Shown piece by piece: positions 51,838 through 51,908 of a stretch of DNA of 51,908 nt. The position numbers and the translations under genes were made by a program. Under the pieces are notes generated by a model. The model made no database searches. It was not told the origin of the DNA and worked only from the letters and a program-made list of their open reading frames with translations. The first letter of the stretch is position 1, and every line of letters starts with the position of its first letter. Origin of the DNA: Sphingobacterium sp. (lineage in GTDB: Bacteria > Bacteroidota > Bacteroidia > Sphingobacteriales > Sphingobacteriaceae); NCBI GenBank assembly GCA_031253985.1, contig JAIRVH010000194.1, forward strand, positions 1-51,908, read 5' to 3'.

Positions 51838-51908
51838 ATGTCAGATTTAAAATACAATCAACGAGGCGTATCCGCAGGGAAAGAGGATGTGCACAATGCG
51901 ATAAAAAA
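51838..51908 (+). CDS. purM: Phosphoribosylformylglycinamidine cyclo-ligase, 5' end only
   Basis: The frame opens MSDLKYNQRGVSAGKEDVHN and runs off the window after 23 codons. This opening (RGVSA.KEDVHNAI) matches the Bacteroidota AIR-synthase (PurM) N-terminus. It would make aminoimidazole ribonucleotide in purine synthesis. The rest cannot be checked. Confidence 0.8.
   Translation, partial: MSDLKYNQRGVSAGKEDVHNAIK

Noticed and set aside
1..51908. tRNA, rRNA, CRISPR array, transposase or prophage
   Set aside because: No T-loop signature, regularly spaced direct repeats, or mobile-element protein was seen on either strand.

Overview
The window looks like chromosomal DNA from a Bacteroidota bacterium of the Sphingobacteriaceae, most like Sphingobacterium. 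The evidence is the gene order leuS / ftsX-DUF3098-uppP-truB-ribF, Bacteroidota-only families (DUF3098, RemB/Wzi-like barrel, DUF4846 lipoprotein), roughly 40% GC by eye, and many copies of the Bacteroidota -7 promoter element TAnnTTTG upstream of genes. This placement is inferred from gene content, since no rRNA is present. I saw no tRNA, rRNA, CRISPR array, transposase or prophage.

Layout. 1-2.4 kb: an ABC exporter and a small Tic20/DUF4870-like membrane protein. 2.5-7.8 kb: a minus-strand five-gene operon (GntP-type permease, RidA, D-threonine aldolase/D-serine dehydratase-like PLP enzyme, M19 dipeptidase, NupG-like MFS permease). It reads as a salvage route for peptides carrying D-hydroxy-amino acids. 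8.0-9.5 kb: PepD dipeptidase. 9.6-14.6 kb: a GH130 enzyme and a GT4 fusion that overlap tail to tail, a LbH acetyltransferase and a GNAT. 14.7-19.8 kb: nnr, whose 3' end is tandemly duplicated in a 79-bp repeat, and a 1140-residue GH18-CE4-GT2 membrane fusion. 20-24 kb: a DUF4846 lipoprotein, then a gene-decay zone with a frameshifted Rrf2/NsrR-type pseudogene, about 1.4 kb of apparently empty DNA, a lone membrane protein and an SRPBCC relic.

23.9-26.4 kb: a TetR gene diverging from a small membrane operon across a perfect 48-bp palindrome. The second gene of that operon appears to carry a one-base frameshift. A cold-shock-domain protein and a small GNAT follow. 26.5-33.7 kb: leuS, the ftsX-DUF3098-uppP-truB-ribF run and aroQ. 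34-40 kb: a RemB/Wzi-like outer-membrane barrel, a GH125 mannosidase, murI (start codon inside a long hairpin), a small unknown and a PQQ-type sugar dehydrogenase lipoprotein. 40.2-46.1 kb: rlmH with a 48-residue membrane protein downstream, dnaB, then ubiE, an SDR, yqeY, elaA and a DUF423 gene. 46.2-51.9 kb: ClC channel, mgtE, pepE, an SPFH protein with a 58-residue Arc-type regulator and a matching operator-like promoter, a MUG-type DNA glycosylase, and the 5' end of purM.

Most of the window is housekeeping. The best candidates for something new are the D-amino-acid operon, the three-domain glycan fusion, the TetR palindrome operon, the SPFH/Arc autoregulatory unit and the unrecognised small proteins.
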